From: Cryptomeria japonica
Taxonomy: Eukaryota > Streptophyta > Pinopsida > Cupressales > Cupressaceae
Direction of reading: 5' to 3'
Length of the DNA stretch: 64,000 nt
NCBI RefSeq assembly: GCF_030272615.1
Contig: NC_081405.1
Span: 159,424,317-159,488,316 of the forward strand
Both the position numbers and the translations under genes were made by a program. The notes under the pieces are model-generated. The model was given only the letters and a program-made list of their open reading frames with translations, had not been told where the DNA came from and did not search any database. Shown one piece after another: positions 33,135-44,185 of the stretch (position 1 is the first letter of the stretch; every line of letters begins with the position of its first letter).

Positions 33135-34062
33135 TAGTGATGCAAGTGCATGGCATTGACAAGTTTCTTTAGTGGCATACCATCTATCTTAGATAAACCA
33201 TAAGCATCAAAACCATAGACTGAGGTGACTAAATAAGGACCTAACCAATTACGGCTTATAAAATTCCCTTTTTAGTAGGTTGGTGCATTTATATTTCTCT
33301 AATTCTTATAGAGAATGAGGTTTTTTGTGTTAAAAGTACAAGAAAGAACATTTTGATTATACTGCTTTGATAAAAAAAATATTATAAGATTGAAGGTTCT
33401 CAAGGGCCTTTAATTTGAACTCATCAAGCAACTCAAGCTGATTTAGATAGTTTGTAAATTACTACAAGTTTCATCATCAATCAACCCTCTAAGAGAAACT
33501 CACAATGAAGGAATCTTCAACTCCAGAGACATAGTAACATCAACAACGTACACAAGGTTGTACAGAGTGGTACCATTAGTTGTAAAAACACTTGTGTGAT
33601 AGGCCCACAATGCATAGGTCAATTGAGTGTGTCAATCTTTACAAAATTTATTGACCATTTTTCACAAGAAATATTAAATGGTCTTGTTTGAAACCTCAGC
33701 TTGACTGTTGGACTGCGAATAATAAGGTGTAGAAAATAAATGTTGAATATGAAATTATTTGCGATATTGATTTAGCTTCTTTCTCTTAAATGATGTACCA
33801 TTGTTGAACAAAGGGTAGAAGGCAATCCAAAATGAGAAATTATGTTGATCAGAAGAAAGCTAGAAATTGCTTTAGTGGTAGTGGATCTTAGCAGAATAGC
33901 TTCAACCCACTTTGTAAAGTAATAAATGGTTGTTATGCTGAAGGTATGTCATTTAGAAGAAGGGAGGATATAGTTCCAATGATGTTGAGGACCCAATATT
34001 GAAAAGGTTAAGTATAGAACATAATATTTGACAAATCCACACAAATATGATCTATCAAGGGA
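33135..34062 (-). pseudogene. Gypsy integrase remnant, Tat/Athila-like
   Basis: Minus-strand integrase with many stops. Visible blocks: 'YFTKWVEAI' near 33905-33930, 'QSNSQAEVSNKTI' near 33660-33700 in place of the usual Asn-Gly-Gln-Ala-Glu block, 'ALWAYHTS' near 33600, 'LIDDE' near 33475, and C-terminal 'DGMPLKKLVNAMHLHHYY' near 33140-33195. The N-terminal zinc finger is missing, because a copia element is inserted at 34068. Orientation suits the Tat-like element proposed for 14895-47574. An independent gypsy relic is possible. Confidence 0.75.
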
Positions 34063-34067
34063 TTCAC
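34063..34067. repeat. Target site duplication TTCAC, left copy
   Basis: Matches 41434-41438. The following LTR starts TCCTGGAAAC, where the partner has TGTTGGAAAC. Confidence 0.85.
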
Positions 34068-36861
34068 TCCTGGAAACTTGAGTTGATGTGCTTTGTTGTC
34101 ATTGAAGTCAACCTATCATGTGTTGTTATTGATGTCAACCTATCATGTGTTGTTATTGATGACAACCTATCCTATGTTGTTGATATTGAAGTAAGTATGG
34201 TATAGTGGAAGTATTAATGTGTGGGAAAGAGAATTTATGTGTTCTAATATTGTTCAACTACCCTGTAGAAATGTTGAAATAATTCTAAAAGGGTGGTACA
34301 ATAGAAGTTTCAATATGCAGGAGACAATATAAAATATCCGAGTGGATGAATGTTTTGCAGTCCTCCAATATGTAAAAATTATGTTCTTCTAAACATAATT
34401 TCAATGTCTTTGTATATTGCACAATTAGATTTGCAAGTCCTCTACTGTTCAATTGGCAGAGTTGATTGGTGTTGTTTCTAACAGTAGAATTGTCTATCAG
34501 AATAGGTTTAAAGAATGCATGGTGGCTTCAGGATATGTGGATTCTTGCGATGTGGCTTGGAGGGTTTGTTCATATGGTTTGTACAATGTTCTAGTTCATT
34601 TTTTAGGTGATAATTTGATCGGCAAGTGAAGTTATCATATTTTGGGTTCTATGTTCTCAGCTAAACTAGTTTTTGGTTGAATATAATATTGTATCCTACT
34701 TGGATTATATTCTTTTGGTCTGAGTTTTCTTTCAAGGATGAGTATGGTTAATATTTTTTCTCTCACCATGGCATGTGTAGATCCGCATTATGCAATTTGC
34801 TTTTCTAACTAACTAGCTAACTTTCTTTAATGCTCATCTACACATTCCATTTGTTACCGATCTTGGAGGATGTGTTAGCATGTACAATCCATTGGAATCA
34901 TTTGTAATGGATGTATTGTCATGTTTTTGGGTCCTCTCTATATCCTGGAGTGGACCAAAATAAATATTTTAGGTTTGGGTGGCCAAATTTATGTAATATT
35001 GTTTATTATATCTATGGTCGACCTAGTGAAGGGTATTGATGATTATCTTGTATATAAAGCAGTGTGAATGTATGAGTGAAGGTGTGGGATATGAGTGAAT
35101 TAGTGTGAAGTGTGTGTGAGTGATTTGCAAGTAGATTCAATATTGGAGATGTGCAAAAGACTATTGTGAAGAGCTTTAATGATGATATATTTTATGTGAC
35201 AGTGCTCAAAGATTGTGTTTGAAGTCAAATGAGTTTACTATGATATTGATCGCTTGACACAAAGGTTCAAGGATGATTTCATGATCAGGAGATCTTCTTC
35301 AATTCTATTCAGCTATTCCTTTCTCTATCAAAAGACAATGAGTCCCATGACAACTTTTTATATCTTGCCCTGAAGCAAATGTGTTGCAGCTTCGTAAGTC
35401 ATTTGTATTTTTCCCTAAGGTTGTGTGCCTTAGTTTTGAAAGTCCTCTCAGGAGAAGTGGGTTCCAAAGGCAACATTGTAACAAATTATATTTATATTTA
35501 TATTGTCTGATTCTCACTGTGGTTTTTTCGTGCTTGGGTTTTCGGTATAAATCTAGTATTCATGTCTTTGTCGTGCTTTATGCTTTCATGATTTATTTAT
35601 ATTGTGACTATTTGCTTGTGGTTTAAAGTTTGAAGATAAAAAATTATGTACTTTTGAGGTCCAAACTAATTCATCCCCCCTCTAATATAGAGAAAGACAA
35701 TAATCAAGTTCTATCAAAATGGATCCACACATTCAAACCTAGTTCATCATTCTAGGTAATCCTTGAGCCTAATAGATGCACATTCATTCATCTTGATCAA
35801 TATTATGAAAGTGATGGATTTAAAAACACTTTCCAAATTCATTTGAAGGTCCACAAACCATTATTCCTATTGGATAATTCAAAACAATGCATTATTTCAT
35901 CAAACCCTCAATCACCTAGGTTCTTTCATAGTCTTTCTACACACAGTCAACACACAATCCTCTATAACTTTCTCACATATAAGTTTCAAGAATTAAAATT
36001 TAAATGGTTTTTATAATATAATAAAACATAACTTTTCACCAATTTTTTTCAATTTTGGATAGTTAAAACAAGAGATGTGGATTTTTAAAGCTCGCTGAAA
36101 ACCCTAGTTTTATCACAGACCTGCTCTCACCAAAAATGGCATAACTCAGTAAAAAATTTATGAAATTTGTCAAAAAAAAATCATATGGAATTATACTCAT
36201 TTATCCATATTTTCCCATTGGTTTCAATTTTTTACTACAATATATAGGACCATACCATTCATTTTTGCAAGCTGCAACTTTTTGAAAAACAACTTACAGA
36301 CCTACCCTCAATGAAATTGTCATTTCTCACTCAAAACTCAATGAAATATTCTCAAAATAGAATAAAATGAAAAATAATACAATCCTCTATCTATTCCAAT
36401 TAATTATTGTATCATAAAAACACATATAGTTCTGTACAAAAGTGTTTTGTAGACTGTAATGTATGAAAACACAAAGAAAAAGAGGCTTAAACAACAAGTT
36501 TTCTTTCTTCACTTTCTCCATCCCTTGAATTCAAGTTTTCATTACATATTTATGTATTTTCAACCACATCAACTATCCCAATTAAAAGCTAAACATTTTT
36601 TTTAACAACCACAACAAATTTGACAATTTCGACAAAGTTGTTTGACAACTTTTAATGCAACTTTGACAATTTTTTGTGTAATTTTTACAACTTTTGACAG
36701 CTTGGTCTCAAACTCTCCAAAATGGATCAAAATGATCCCAAATTGTCTTAAATGACCTTATTAGACCCAAACAAACCAAAACAAGACACAAATAATTTTT
36801 TTTTAATATGACTCCTAGGATGCCCCTACATCACCCTCCCAATCCTCTAGTGCGTACAATA
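34068..36861 (+). repeat. Copia 5' LTR, interrupted
   Basis: Aligns with 39838-41433 over 34068 to about 35685 and again over the last 25-30 bp (about 36835-36861). The section between is absent from the 3' LTR. The first bases have mutated (TCC for TGT). Confidence 0.85.
35688..36835. mobile_element. ~1.15-kb AT-rich insertion in LTR, unclassified
   Basis: This sequence lacks a counterpart in the 3' LTR, so it entered after integration. It resembles an LTR or another non-coding element: it contains 'aaaaccctagttttatca' and a run of TTGACAA/CAACTTT phrases. It has a loose similarity of layout and phrases to 43340-44090. Ends near 35688 and 36835 are approximate. No reading frame of note. Confidence 0.5.
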
Positions 36862-36863
36862 AT

Positions 36864-36875
36864 TGGTATCAAAGC
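36864..36875 (+). promoter_or_regulatory. Primer-binding site
   Basis: TGGTATCAAAGC two bases after the LTR end. It matches the first seven bases of the iMet-type site and has the variant AAAGC also used at 54852-54866. Confidence 0.85.
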
Positions 36876-36918
36876 AAGATTCCTCTTAAGAAGCATAACC
36901 AATTGAGGAAGATCTAGG

Positions 36919-37897
36919 ATGGCACAATACTAAACTTTCAAGGCTCCAAAGTTTATGGAACTAATTATGCTTATTGGAGAGAAAGGATGGAATATCATTT
37001 GGCTACTATGTTGGCTGAGATTTGCGAAAGCATTGAGAAGGGTTATACTGCTCCGGAGAATGGTCTTACAACTCTAGATGAAATCAAATCATATGATAAT
37101 AATAAAAAGGATACAATTGCAATTGTTCCTTTCTTGAATGATTCAATGTTCAATAAATTCATAGGGGATAAGTTAGCTAAAGAGATTTGGGATATGTTGA
37201 AGAGTTGATTTGAAGGTGACGAGAAGATAAAGCAAGCCAAGAATACAAATCTAAAGCACAAGTTAAACAATGTGAGAATTCCTGATGATGAAAATATTGA
37301 AGGCTATAGTCATCAAGTAAATGAAATTGTAAATTCTCTCAGAAGTGTTGGCGGATCTGTAGAAGAAAGTGAAGTTGTAAGGAAGATAATGACAACATTA
37401 CCCAAAAGCTATAAACCAAAGAAGTATGGCATTAAACGAAAGCCATGACATGAATAAGTACACTATAAATCATCTCCTTGGTTCACTTGCTATCTTTGAG
37501 ATTGCTAAATTGGATGACATCAAAAAGGAAAGGAGGGAAGTTGTATTCAAAGCCACAAAGAAGCCTAAAGAAGAACTAGAAGAGAATGAAGACTTGGATG
37601 AGATTAAAGAAAACTTTGTAAGAAGATTGGGGAGGGGAACTAGCAAGTACAAAGGTAAGTTACTCCTGAAATGTTTCAATTGTGGAAGAATAGGTCATTA
37701 TGCCTCTATATGTATTTATAAGGAAGATTATAGTGGAAGACCTAATGATGATAACAAAGGAAAGGATATCTATAGATGGAATAATAGAGAAATCAGAAGA
37801 GATGATAGAGACAAGTAGAAGAAGAGTTTATGTTCAAAAAAGGCCTACTGATTTGAAGAAGATGAAAATGACTCAAATGAAGACTATTTGTTCCTAG
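36919..37897 (+). pseudogene. Copia Gag with zinc knuckle
   Basis: It starts in the usual position after the PBS, but an early stop (TAA at 36919-36921) follows the probable start at 36919 minus a few codons. 'GTNYAYWRERMEYHL' (about 36958-37003) is the conserved Gag N-terminal block. 36987-37208 is open, then a TGA breaks it, then 'VNEIVNSLRSVGG' continues. After a frameshift, 37426-37818 is open and ends in the knuckle CFNCGRIGHYASIC (37674-37715) and an Asp/Arg-rich tail. The capsid-like region is recognisable as the family to which the 28073 Gag also belongs. Confidence 0.8.
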
Positions 37898-37920
37898 CTA
37901 TAGAGGAAAAGAATGATGGA

Positions 37921-38215
37921 CAGTCTGAAAGTTTAGGAGATAAGAAATTTGTAAGTATGAAGATTGCTCTACATGCTAAAGTGGAACCAAAGGCATGCAT
38001 AATCAACTCTAGATGTTAAAATCAAATGACTAACGATAGAGACAATTTTATCAACCTTGTGAAATATGATGGTGGATTAGTTAAGTTTGCAAGAGAAGAA
38101 TCTGCACCTATTTGTGGAAAAGGAAATATCTCTATTTATGGTAAGCATAAAACCGATGATGTTTATTATGTTAAATGTTTGAGACATAACCTACTGAGTA
38201 AGAGTTAGATTGGTA
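37921..38215 (+). pseudogene. Copia protease / GAG-pre-integrase scrap
   Basis: Open from 38026 to 38208 ('LVKYDGGLVKFAREESAPIC', then 'DDVYYVKCLRHNLLSKS'). This is the strand just after the protease active site, which here reads 'IINSRCXNQMTNDRD', where the active-site Asp is Asn (Asn-Ser in place of Asp-Ser). Integrase should follow but does not. Confidence 0.72.
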
Positions 38216-38379
38216 GAAAAGGTTATAAAGTTATATTTCAAGTATTTGGATGTGAAATCAATTAAAGAAGGTCTAGAATATTGGTTGCAAAAGGTACAAG
38301 GACTAATGATTTTACTATCACAAGTTTGTAATCAGACAAAGGATGTATCTTTGACTCAGCCTACCCCTAATAATATAAT

Positions 38380-39080
38380 AAATACAAATGATAGAAGATA
38401 AAATTTGGGCAAAGATGATAGAAGAAGAATTGAATCTGACAAAGAAAAGTCGGACAATGGAACCAGTACCTAACCTTGTAAACAAAAATCTAGCAAAAGA
38501 CCAGTGGGAGTTCATGAACAAGAAGAGTGAAGAAAGTAGCAAAAAGGTCATGAATAAAGGAACTCTAGCCACAATATTTTCCCTCAAATCCATAACAAGA
38601 AAGTTTCTAGGAGGTCTCATGCTTCTCCTGCACAAATCAAATACTCATCAACTTTCAATGGTAACTATTTTTTATGCAATAAGCTTGGACATAAAGCTAG
38701 TGAATGTAGAAGTAATGATAGATCTCAAATGTTTAATGGACAATGCTACAATTGTAACAAGGCTGGTCATAAGGCTAATAAATGCAGAAGCAAGATGGTG
38801 TGTAATTTAAATGGTAGGAATGTTCAATCTTTCAATTATCGTTGTTATACTTGTTACAATATTTTGGGTCATAAGGTTGTTGAGTGTAGAGGTGTTATCA
38901 AAAGGAGTGGAAGTATCATATGAGATCGATGTGTTAGAACAAAAGGAAATGTCTCTCAAGGTCTGGTATGTAACAACTATAACAAACTTGGACACATTGC
39001 CAAATTTTGTAGAGAAAGAAATGGGAAGAATGATCAGGTAAAGAAGATTGATATCAATATAGAAAAGGAGAAGATGCAAA
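38380..39080 (+). pseudogene. Tandem CCHC knuckle segment
   Basis: Four knuckle-like motifs are spread over about 400 bp in changing frames: 'FLCNKLGHKASEC' near 38670-38710 (first Cys changed to Phe), CYNCNKAGHKANKC (about 38744-38785), CYTCYNILGHKVVEC (about 38845-38890, one extra residue before His) and 'CNNYNKLGHIAKFC' near 38965-39012 (second Cys changed to Tyr). Together with the one at 37674 this gives five. No pol sequence lies here. The arrangement resembles the four-knuckle Gag at 22951-24110 on the minus strand. Confidence 0.75.
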
Positions 39081-39119
39081 AGATGTGGGTGAAGGAATCA
39101 AAAGAAAATGTGAGGATGG

Positions 39120-39500
39120 GTCCGCACCCTTTGGTGGTGTTGATTTCTAGTAACTAGATGATATGCACTTTATAAGGGGGAAAGAAAAATAAAAAAATTA
39201 TGATGCCCCCCTTGCGGATTGGCATTGAAGATATTTTTAGCATGGTAGAGATTCTAGCATCTACATCATCATTGGTGAGGATCTGACAACCTATGTAGGA
39301 TGGATCATGTATATAAATGGAGAAATTGTTGATATTTGGGCTTTTGGAAGTTGTCATGTTGGTAGAGGTTCGAAAGCTAACTCTGATAATATAGGTATGA
39401 TAGAGGAAGAAATGACTAAAGATAATGTTCCTAGAATGATCCCAAAAGATTCAAGAAGAGATGACAACATTTTTATGACAAAAAGGGGAGGTGCATTTGT
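39120..39500 (+). other. Short unassigned ORF region
   Basis: An open frame of 65 codons at 39307-39504 ('MYINGEIVDIWAFGSCHVGR') with no family match. It precedes the polypurine tracts. It may be the last remnant of a coding region. Confidence 0.35.
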
Positions 39501-39837
39501 CTAGGGGGAGTTGTTTGGGCTTTGTTTTTTCTTCCTAGATTGATGTTGTTTAATTCTTAGGAGAGAAAATAAGGATGAGGCTTTCTAAAATCTCTGGCAG
39601 GGGGAGTATTGTAGTATGATATTTCCAAGTTATAGTCTAATGCGATGCATTCAAATTGAAGGTAGAGCTATTCAAAGTTGTGTTTGTTGTCCTTAATGTC
39701 AAAGGGGGAGAAAATTCAAAATAGTTCCCTTTGTCCTTGATGTCAAAGGGGGAGAGAGATGCATATTGGGAGAGAGATCACCTGTGTATGTTTTCTTTAT
39801 TGGTGGTGGTGTTGCCATTAATGACAAAGGGGGATAT
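39501..39837 (+). promoter_or_regulatory. Five reiterated polypurine tracts
   Basis: CTAGGGGGAG at 39501-39510, GCAGGGGGAG near 39598-39607, AAAGGGGGAG at 39701-39710, AAAGGGGGAGAGAGA at 39745-39759 and AAAGGGGGATA at 39826-39836, the last next to the LTR. Three are preceded by 'aatgtcaaag' or 'gatgtcaaag'. Multiple polypurine tracts of this form are a hallmark of Sireviruses. Confidence 0.85.
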
Positions 39838-41433
39838 TGTTGGAAACTTGAGTTGTGCTTTGTTGTCATTGATGTCAACATATCCTATGATGTTGATGTT
39901 GAAGTAAGGATGGTATAGTGGAAGTCTCAATATGCAGGAAAGAGTATTTATGTGCTCTAATATTGTTGAACTACCTTGTAGAAATGTTGAAGTTGTTCCA
40001 GAAGGGTGGTACAGTAAAAGTTTCAATATGCAGGAAATAATATTTAATGTATCAACGGAAGAATGTCTTTCATTCCTCTGGTATGTGAAAATTATGTGCT
40101 TTTGAATATAATGTCTATGTCTATGTGAATTGCACTATCATATTTGTAGGTCCTTTAGTGCTCAATTGGCAAAGTTGATTGGTGTTGTTTCTAACTAAAA
40201 ATTTGTCTATCAGAATAGGTTCGAAGAATGCCCGATGACTTCCAAATATGTGGATTCATGTTCTACAGTTTTGAGGTTTTGTTCATATGGTTTGTGCAAT
40301 ATTCCAATTCAATTTTTAGGTAATAATTTGATTGGAAAGTGAAGTTATGATGTTTGAGTTTTGTGTTGTTGGCTAGACTTGTTTCTAGTTGGCTATGATA
40401 TAGTATCCTACTTAGATCATATTCTTTTGGTTTGGGTTTTGTTTGGAGGATGAGTATGGTTATTGTTTTGGGTCTCACCATGGCATGTGTAGATCTACAT
40501 TATGCAATTTGATTTGGAGATTTGTTTTTTTGGCCAACTAACTAACGTTCTTTAATGTTTATCTACATGTTTTATTTGTTACTAATCTTTGAAGATGTAT
40601 TGGCATGTGCGGTCCATTGGAATCATTTGTAAAAGATGTATTGTGATGTTTTAGATTCCTCTCTATCTCTTCAAGTGGACTAGAATAATAATTTTAGGTC
40701 TAAGTGGCCGAATTTATGTAATATTATTTATTTTATTTATGACCAACCTAGTTAAGGGTTTTGATGATTATCTTGTATATAAAGGAGTGTTGATGTATGA
40801 GTGAAAGTGTAAGATATGAGTGAAATTGTGTGAAGTGTGTGAGAGTGATTTGCAAAAAGATTCAGTATTGGAGATGTGCAAAAGACTATTGTGAAGAGCT
40901 TTAATGATGATATCTTTAGTGTGACAGTGTTCAGAGATTGTGTTTGAAGTTAGATGATTTTACCATAATATTGATTGCTTGACACGTAGGATTAAGGATG
41001 ACTTAATGATAACGAGATCTTCTTCAATTCAATTCAATTTAGCTATTCCTTTCTCTATTGAAAGAGAGTAAGTCTCTTGGCAGCTTTTTGTATCTTTCCC
41101 TAAAGCAATGTGTTTCAGCTTTGCAAGTCATTTCTATCTTTCCCTAAGGTTGTGTGCCTTAGTTCTGCAAGTTCTCTCAAAAGCAGTGGGTTTTGGAGGC
41201 AACATTGTAACAAATTATATTTATATTGTGAGTCTAACTCTCACCATGGTTTTTCCCTACTTGGGTTTTCCACATAAATTTGGTGTTCTTGTATTTGTTG
41301 TGCTTTATGCTTTCATGATTTATTTATGTTGTAATTATTTGCTTGTGGTTTAAAGTTTTAAGATAAAAAATTAAGTACTTTTGAGGTTTGGACTGATTCA
41401 CCCTCCCCCCTCAATCCTATGGTCTATACAACA
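39838..41433 (+). repeat. Copia 3' LTR (1596 bp)
   Basis: Begins TGTTGGAAACTTGAG and ends TATACAACA. It aligns with 34068-35685. The distal part contains the C-rich stretch CACCCTCCCCCCTC that also marks other copia LTR ends here. The open frame at 41108-41353 matches one in the partner LTR and is not a gene. Confidence 0.92.
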
Positions 41434-41438
41434 TTCAC
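41434..41438. repeat. Target site duplication TTCAC, right copy
   Basis: Matches 34063-34067 and sets the 3' LTR end at 41433. Confidence 0.85.
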
Positions 41439-43330
41439 ATCCGTAGGCATATAAAAACAACGCAATAAGATCTACACCTTCAAATACCCCTACCCCTAAT
41501 CATACAATTCAAGAACATGTCTCTACCCCAAACATAAAGCAAAGACCAATAGGGAATATAAATGATAACATGCTCCAAAAGTCTCCCATGGGGATAAACG
41601 CAAAAAATGAAGGTACTTCAAGCTTACAAGGAGATATGAATGTTTATAATATGCCTTTTCATAATGTGTTATCCAATGTTACTGAGTCATTTGAATTGAC
41701 TAGGTGGCTACATCAGTCAAAAGATCATCTCCTTATGGCCCAAACTCAACACCAAAACATGAATTCCCAAAGGGTTTTCCCACAAGTGGATCCTAATTAT
41801 TCAATATAGCAGTTACATCAATTTCAGAATGTGGGTGGGAGTCAATTCCCAACAACTAGTTCCTTTGATACCCCTCAATATACTTACACTACTGCTTGCT
41901 CAACTTTTGTGCCTCAGTTAATAGATGATGAGTTAAGAATGCAAATCCATGCCTTAAAAGATCAGGTGGAAAGGATTAAATTGGAAAAAATAAAGAGAAG
42001 CCCTTTCACAACAATTACTCACCTTGAGCTCCAAGGTAACCTTTCGAAGAAGTATGCAACCTTGCTTTGGTACAATAGGCCCTTTGATCCAAAGCACTTC
42101 TTGTATGGGAACAATCCAGGTTGGACCATCAAATACACCAATTTATACTCCATCAACTATGTCCAACGTAGCTGGAACCATTGCCCAAAAATGGCTCACT
42201 ATATTTAACCATTTTACCTTTTCTAATCAGAGTTCCACATCTTCTCAAGCCTTTAGAAAGCCTTAGAATACTACCTTTGTTATGTCATCTAATGTTCAAA
42301 CTTCTTCTGCACCCTTGCATTCTTCAACTATTCCCATGACTCAAGCTACACAACGTGCGGGCATGGATACTTTTGGTTATAAGAATACAAGGTATAACCC
42401 CTTTCTATTCAGCAAAAATATCAAAATTAGAATTGGTAGAAAATCCTTGTCTCCCACCCCTAGATGCATTACCAAATACCCCAACTCTAAGCAAGACAAT
42501 AGTTCCAAAAACAAGGTCAACAACATGATGTAGAGGTATGGTCTACACAACTTGGAAAAACCCAAATTGCTCACTTGCTCAATAGGCAACACTACCCCTT
42601 TGGGAAAAGAGGTTCTCCCAACCAGACCTCACACCTTACAAGAACAAATATAACATCTCAACACATATTTTTCCTTCCCCATAACCCCCCATTGAGACAT
42701 TTCACAAAAGTCACCATTAATGGATTAACAACCCCACAGGCAAAATGCTCAAAAAGTGCTCAAATGGCTCACTCCCCTCCAAGTAAGGTTTATATGTTTC
42801 CCAAAGCCTTGTACAGGTTTGACAGGTCTAATGGATCATAAAATATCCAAATCCACCCTCTGGTTTTCTCCTCCAAGTCCCCAAGGTATCCAAGCCCAAT
42901 TTGGCTCTCTAGGCCCACTAGTCTCCAAAAACAACTTTTTGGCTTACAACACAAAATCTCCAAAGGACACCTAGATTTTATTGCACACATCAAATACACT
43001 CCCCTGGGAAGAACTTTTTCCAAAAGGAAAGGGCTTGAAGGCTTCAACAAACCACATTTCTACCAAACCCTCAATGATGACAACAAGGACTAATTCAAGC
43101 ACTTAATGAAGGAAGTACCATTTTTACACACCATATCAGAAAAGTATGACTTTGAGAATTTTTGGGAATCCAAAATAATACCAATTCCAAGGTTTTATAC
43201 ACTGGTTTACAATTCACCAATAGTTATGGGGTTTTTTTGTGTCTTTTTACTACTTTTGCATTGCCAGCCACATAGAGATGTCTGGCTTCTTTTAATTTCT
43301 GCTCTTTCCAAACACTTCCTCCAGGTTTGA
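41439..43330 (+). pseudogene. Gypsy gag-like N-terminal region, uncertain
   Basis: Plus-strand sequence rich in Pro, Gln, Ser and Thr codons, open at 41455-41806, 41831-42208 and 42282-42533. A coiled-coil phrase 'MQIHALKDQVERIKLEKI' is visible near 41940. It leads, across an AT-rich gap, toward the recognisable gag at 44186, so it may be the N-terminal part of a gypsy gag. A 43106-43330 frame ends in a hydrophobic stretch but has no known family. I cannot identify the product. Confidence 0.4.
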
Positions 43331-43339
43331 AACAAAGAA

Positions 43340-44090
43340 AATCTTAAAATAAAAGTCCCAAATCTTCCATCCAACCGGGTTTTATATTTTTTTCATGGTT
43401 AAAATGGAAGAAAAGGGAAAAGAAATGTGAAACCCTAGGTTTATGCCCTTTCACGGGCTGTCTTCACCAAAACTTCAATATCTCACTTCTTTCTCCACTT
43501 CAAATGCTCTAGTTGGACTAAAATGAAATTTATTTCACCCCTATAACTCATCATGGAAGAATTTTTCAGTTTTCAGATCGTACAAGCCCGTACCAACCAA
43601 AATAGCAGCAAATTTGCAGGAAAATACAGAATTTTTATTGCTTCAAATTATCAACTTTCACATTATTCTTCAACCAACCTCCAAATTGGTTTTTTGAGGC
43701 ATAATATAGCCATCCCAACATGTTCCAACTGAAATCAGGTGGTTGTGAATGTTAGGAACTGATTTTAACAACTTTTTAAAAAGTTGTTCACCAATATTGA
43801 CAACATTTGTCAATTTTTTGACAATTTTGTATTTTACCAACAAACTATCTTCAAACATAGACCTAGGAGCCTAAACATATTATTTTGGACCTAATTAGAC
43901 CAAAATACACTTGAATCACTAAATCCACACATCCTAAGTCCTTTTGACCATAGTTGACCATAGAGTTTATAAAGCACCCTAGGCCACTAGGCCTTACAAA
44001 AATGGACTATGAGGACTTTATTATCCAAAATAAACATGAAAATGGGATTCTAAGGTCCCTTACAACACCTTGAAACAAAAAATGAAATTC
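43340..44090. other. AT-rich stretch, possible LTR-like insert
   Basis: No coding signal. It contains 'aaccctaggtttatg', repeated TTGACAA/AACAACTTT phrases and a C-terminal 'ttattagaccaaaa'-type phrase resembling those of 35688-36835 in the same order. It could be a related non-coding element within the gypsy gag sequence. Confidence 0.35.
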
Positions 44091-44185
44091 ATTGAAGAAG
44101 AAATGATTAATTTTAGTCTTGTGCCCCTGCACCACAACAAAACCTACACAATCAAGGTTTACATCATGGTCATCAAAGAGAAAAT

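Larger units (their letters stand above)
34068..41433 (+). mobile_element. Non-autonomous copia (Sirevirus-like), gag only
   Basis: Complete plus-strand element of 7366 bp, target duplication TTCAC at 34063-34067 and 41434-41438. It has the iMet-type PBS at 36864, Gag, a protease/pre-integrase scrap, four additional CCHC knuckles, five G-rich polypurine tracts and the 3' LTR. Integrase, reverse transcriptase and RNase H motifs are absent from the 2976-bp interior. The 5' LTR is split by about 1.15 kb of foreign sequence. It inserted between a minus-strand integrase remnant and a plus-strand gag remnant. Confidence 0.87.

Noticed and set aside
35381-41353. Paired hydrophobic frames at 35381-35626 and 41108-41353 that look like a membrane peptide
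   Set aside because: They occupy the same place in the two LTRs of one copia element. Their similarity comes from LTR duplication, not from selection.
43106-43330. Frame ending in a strongly hydrophobic stretch, considered as a signal or envelope-like segment
   Set aside because: Isolated, no partner motifs, and surrounded by decayed sequence; not enough to name a function.
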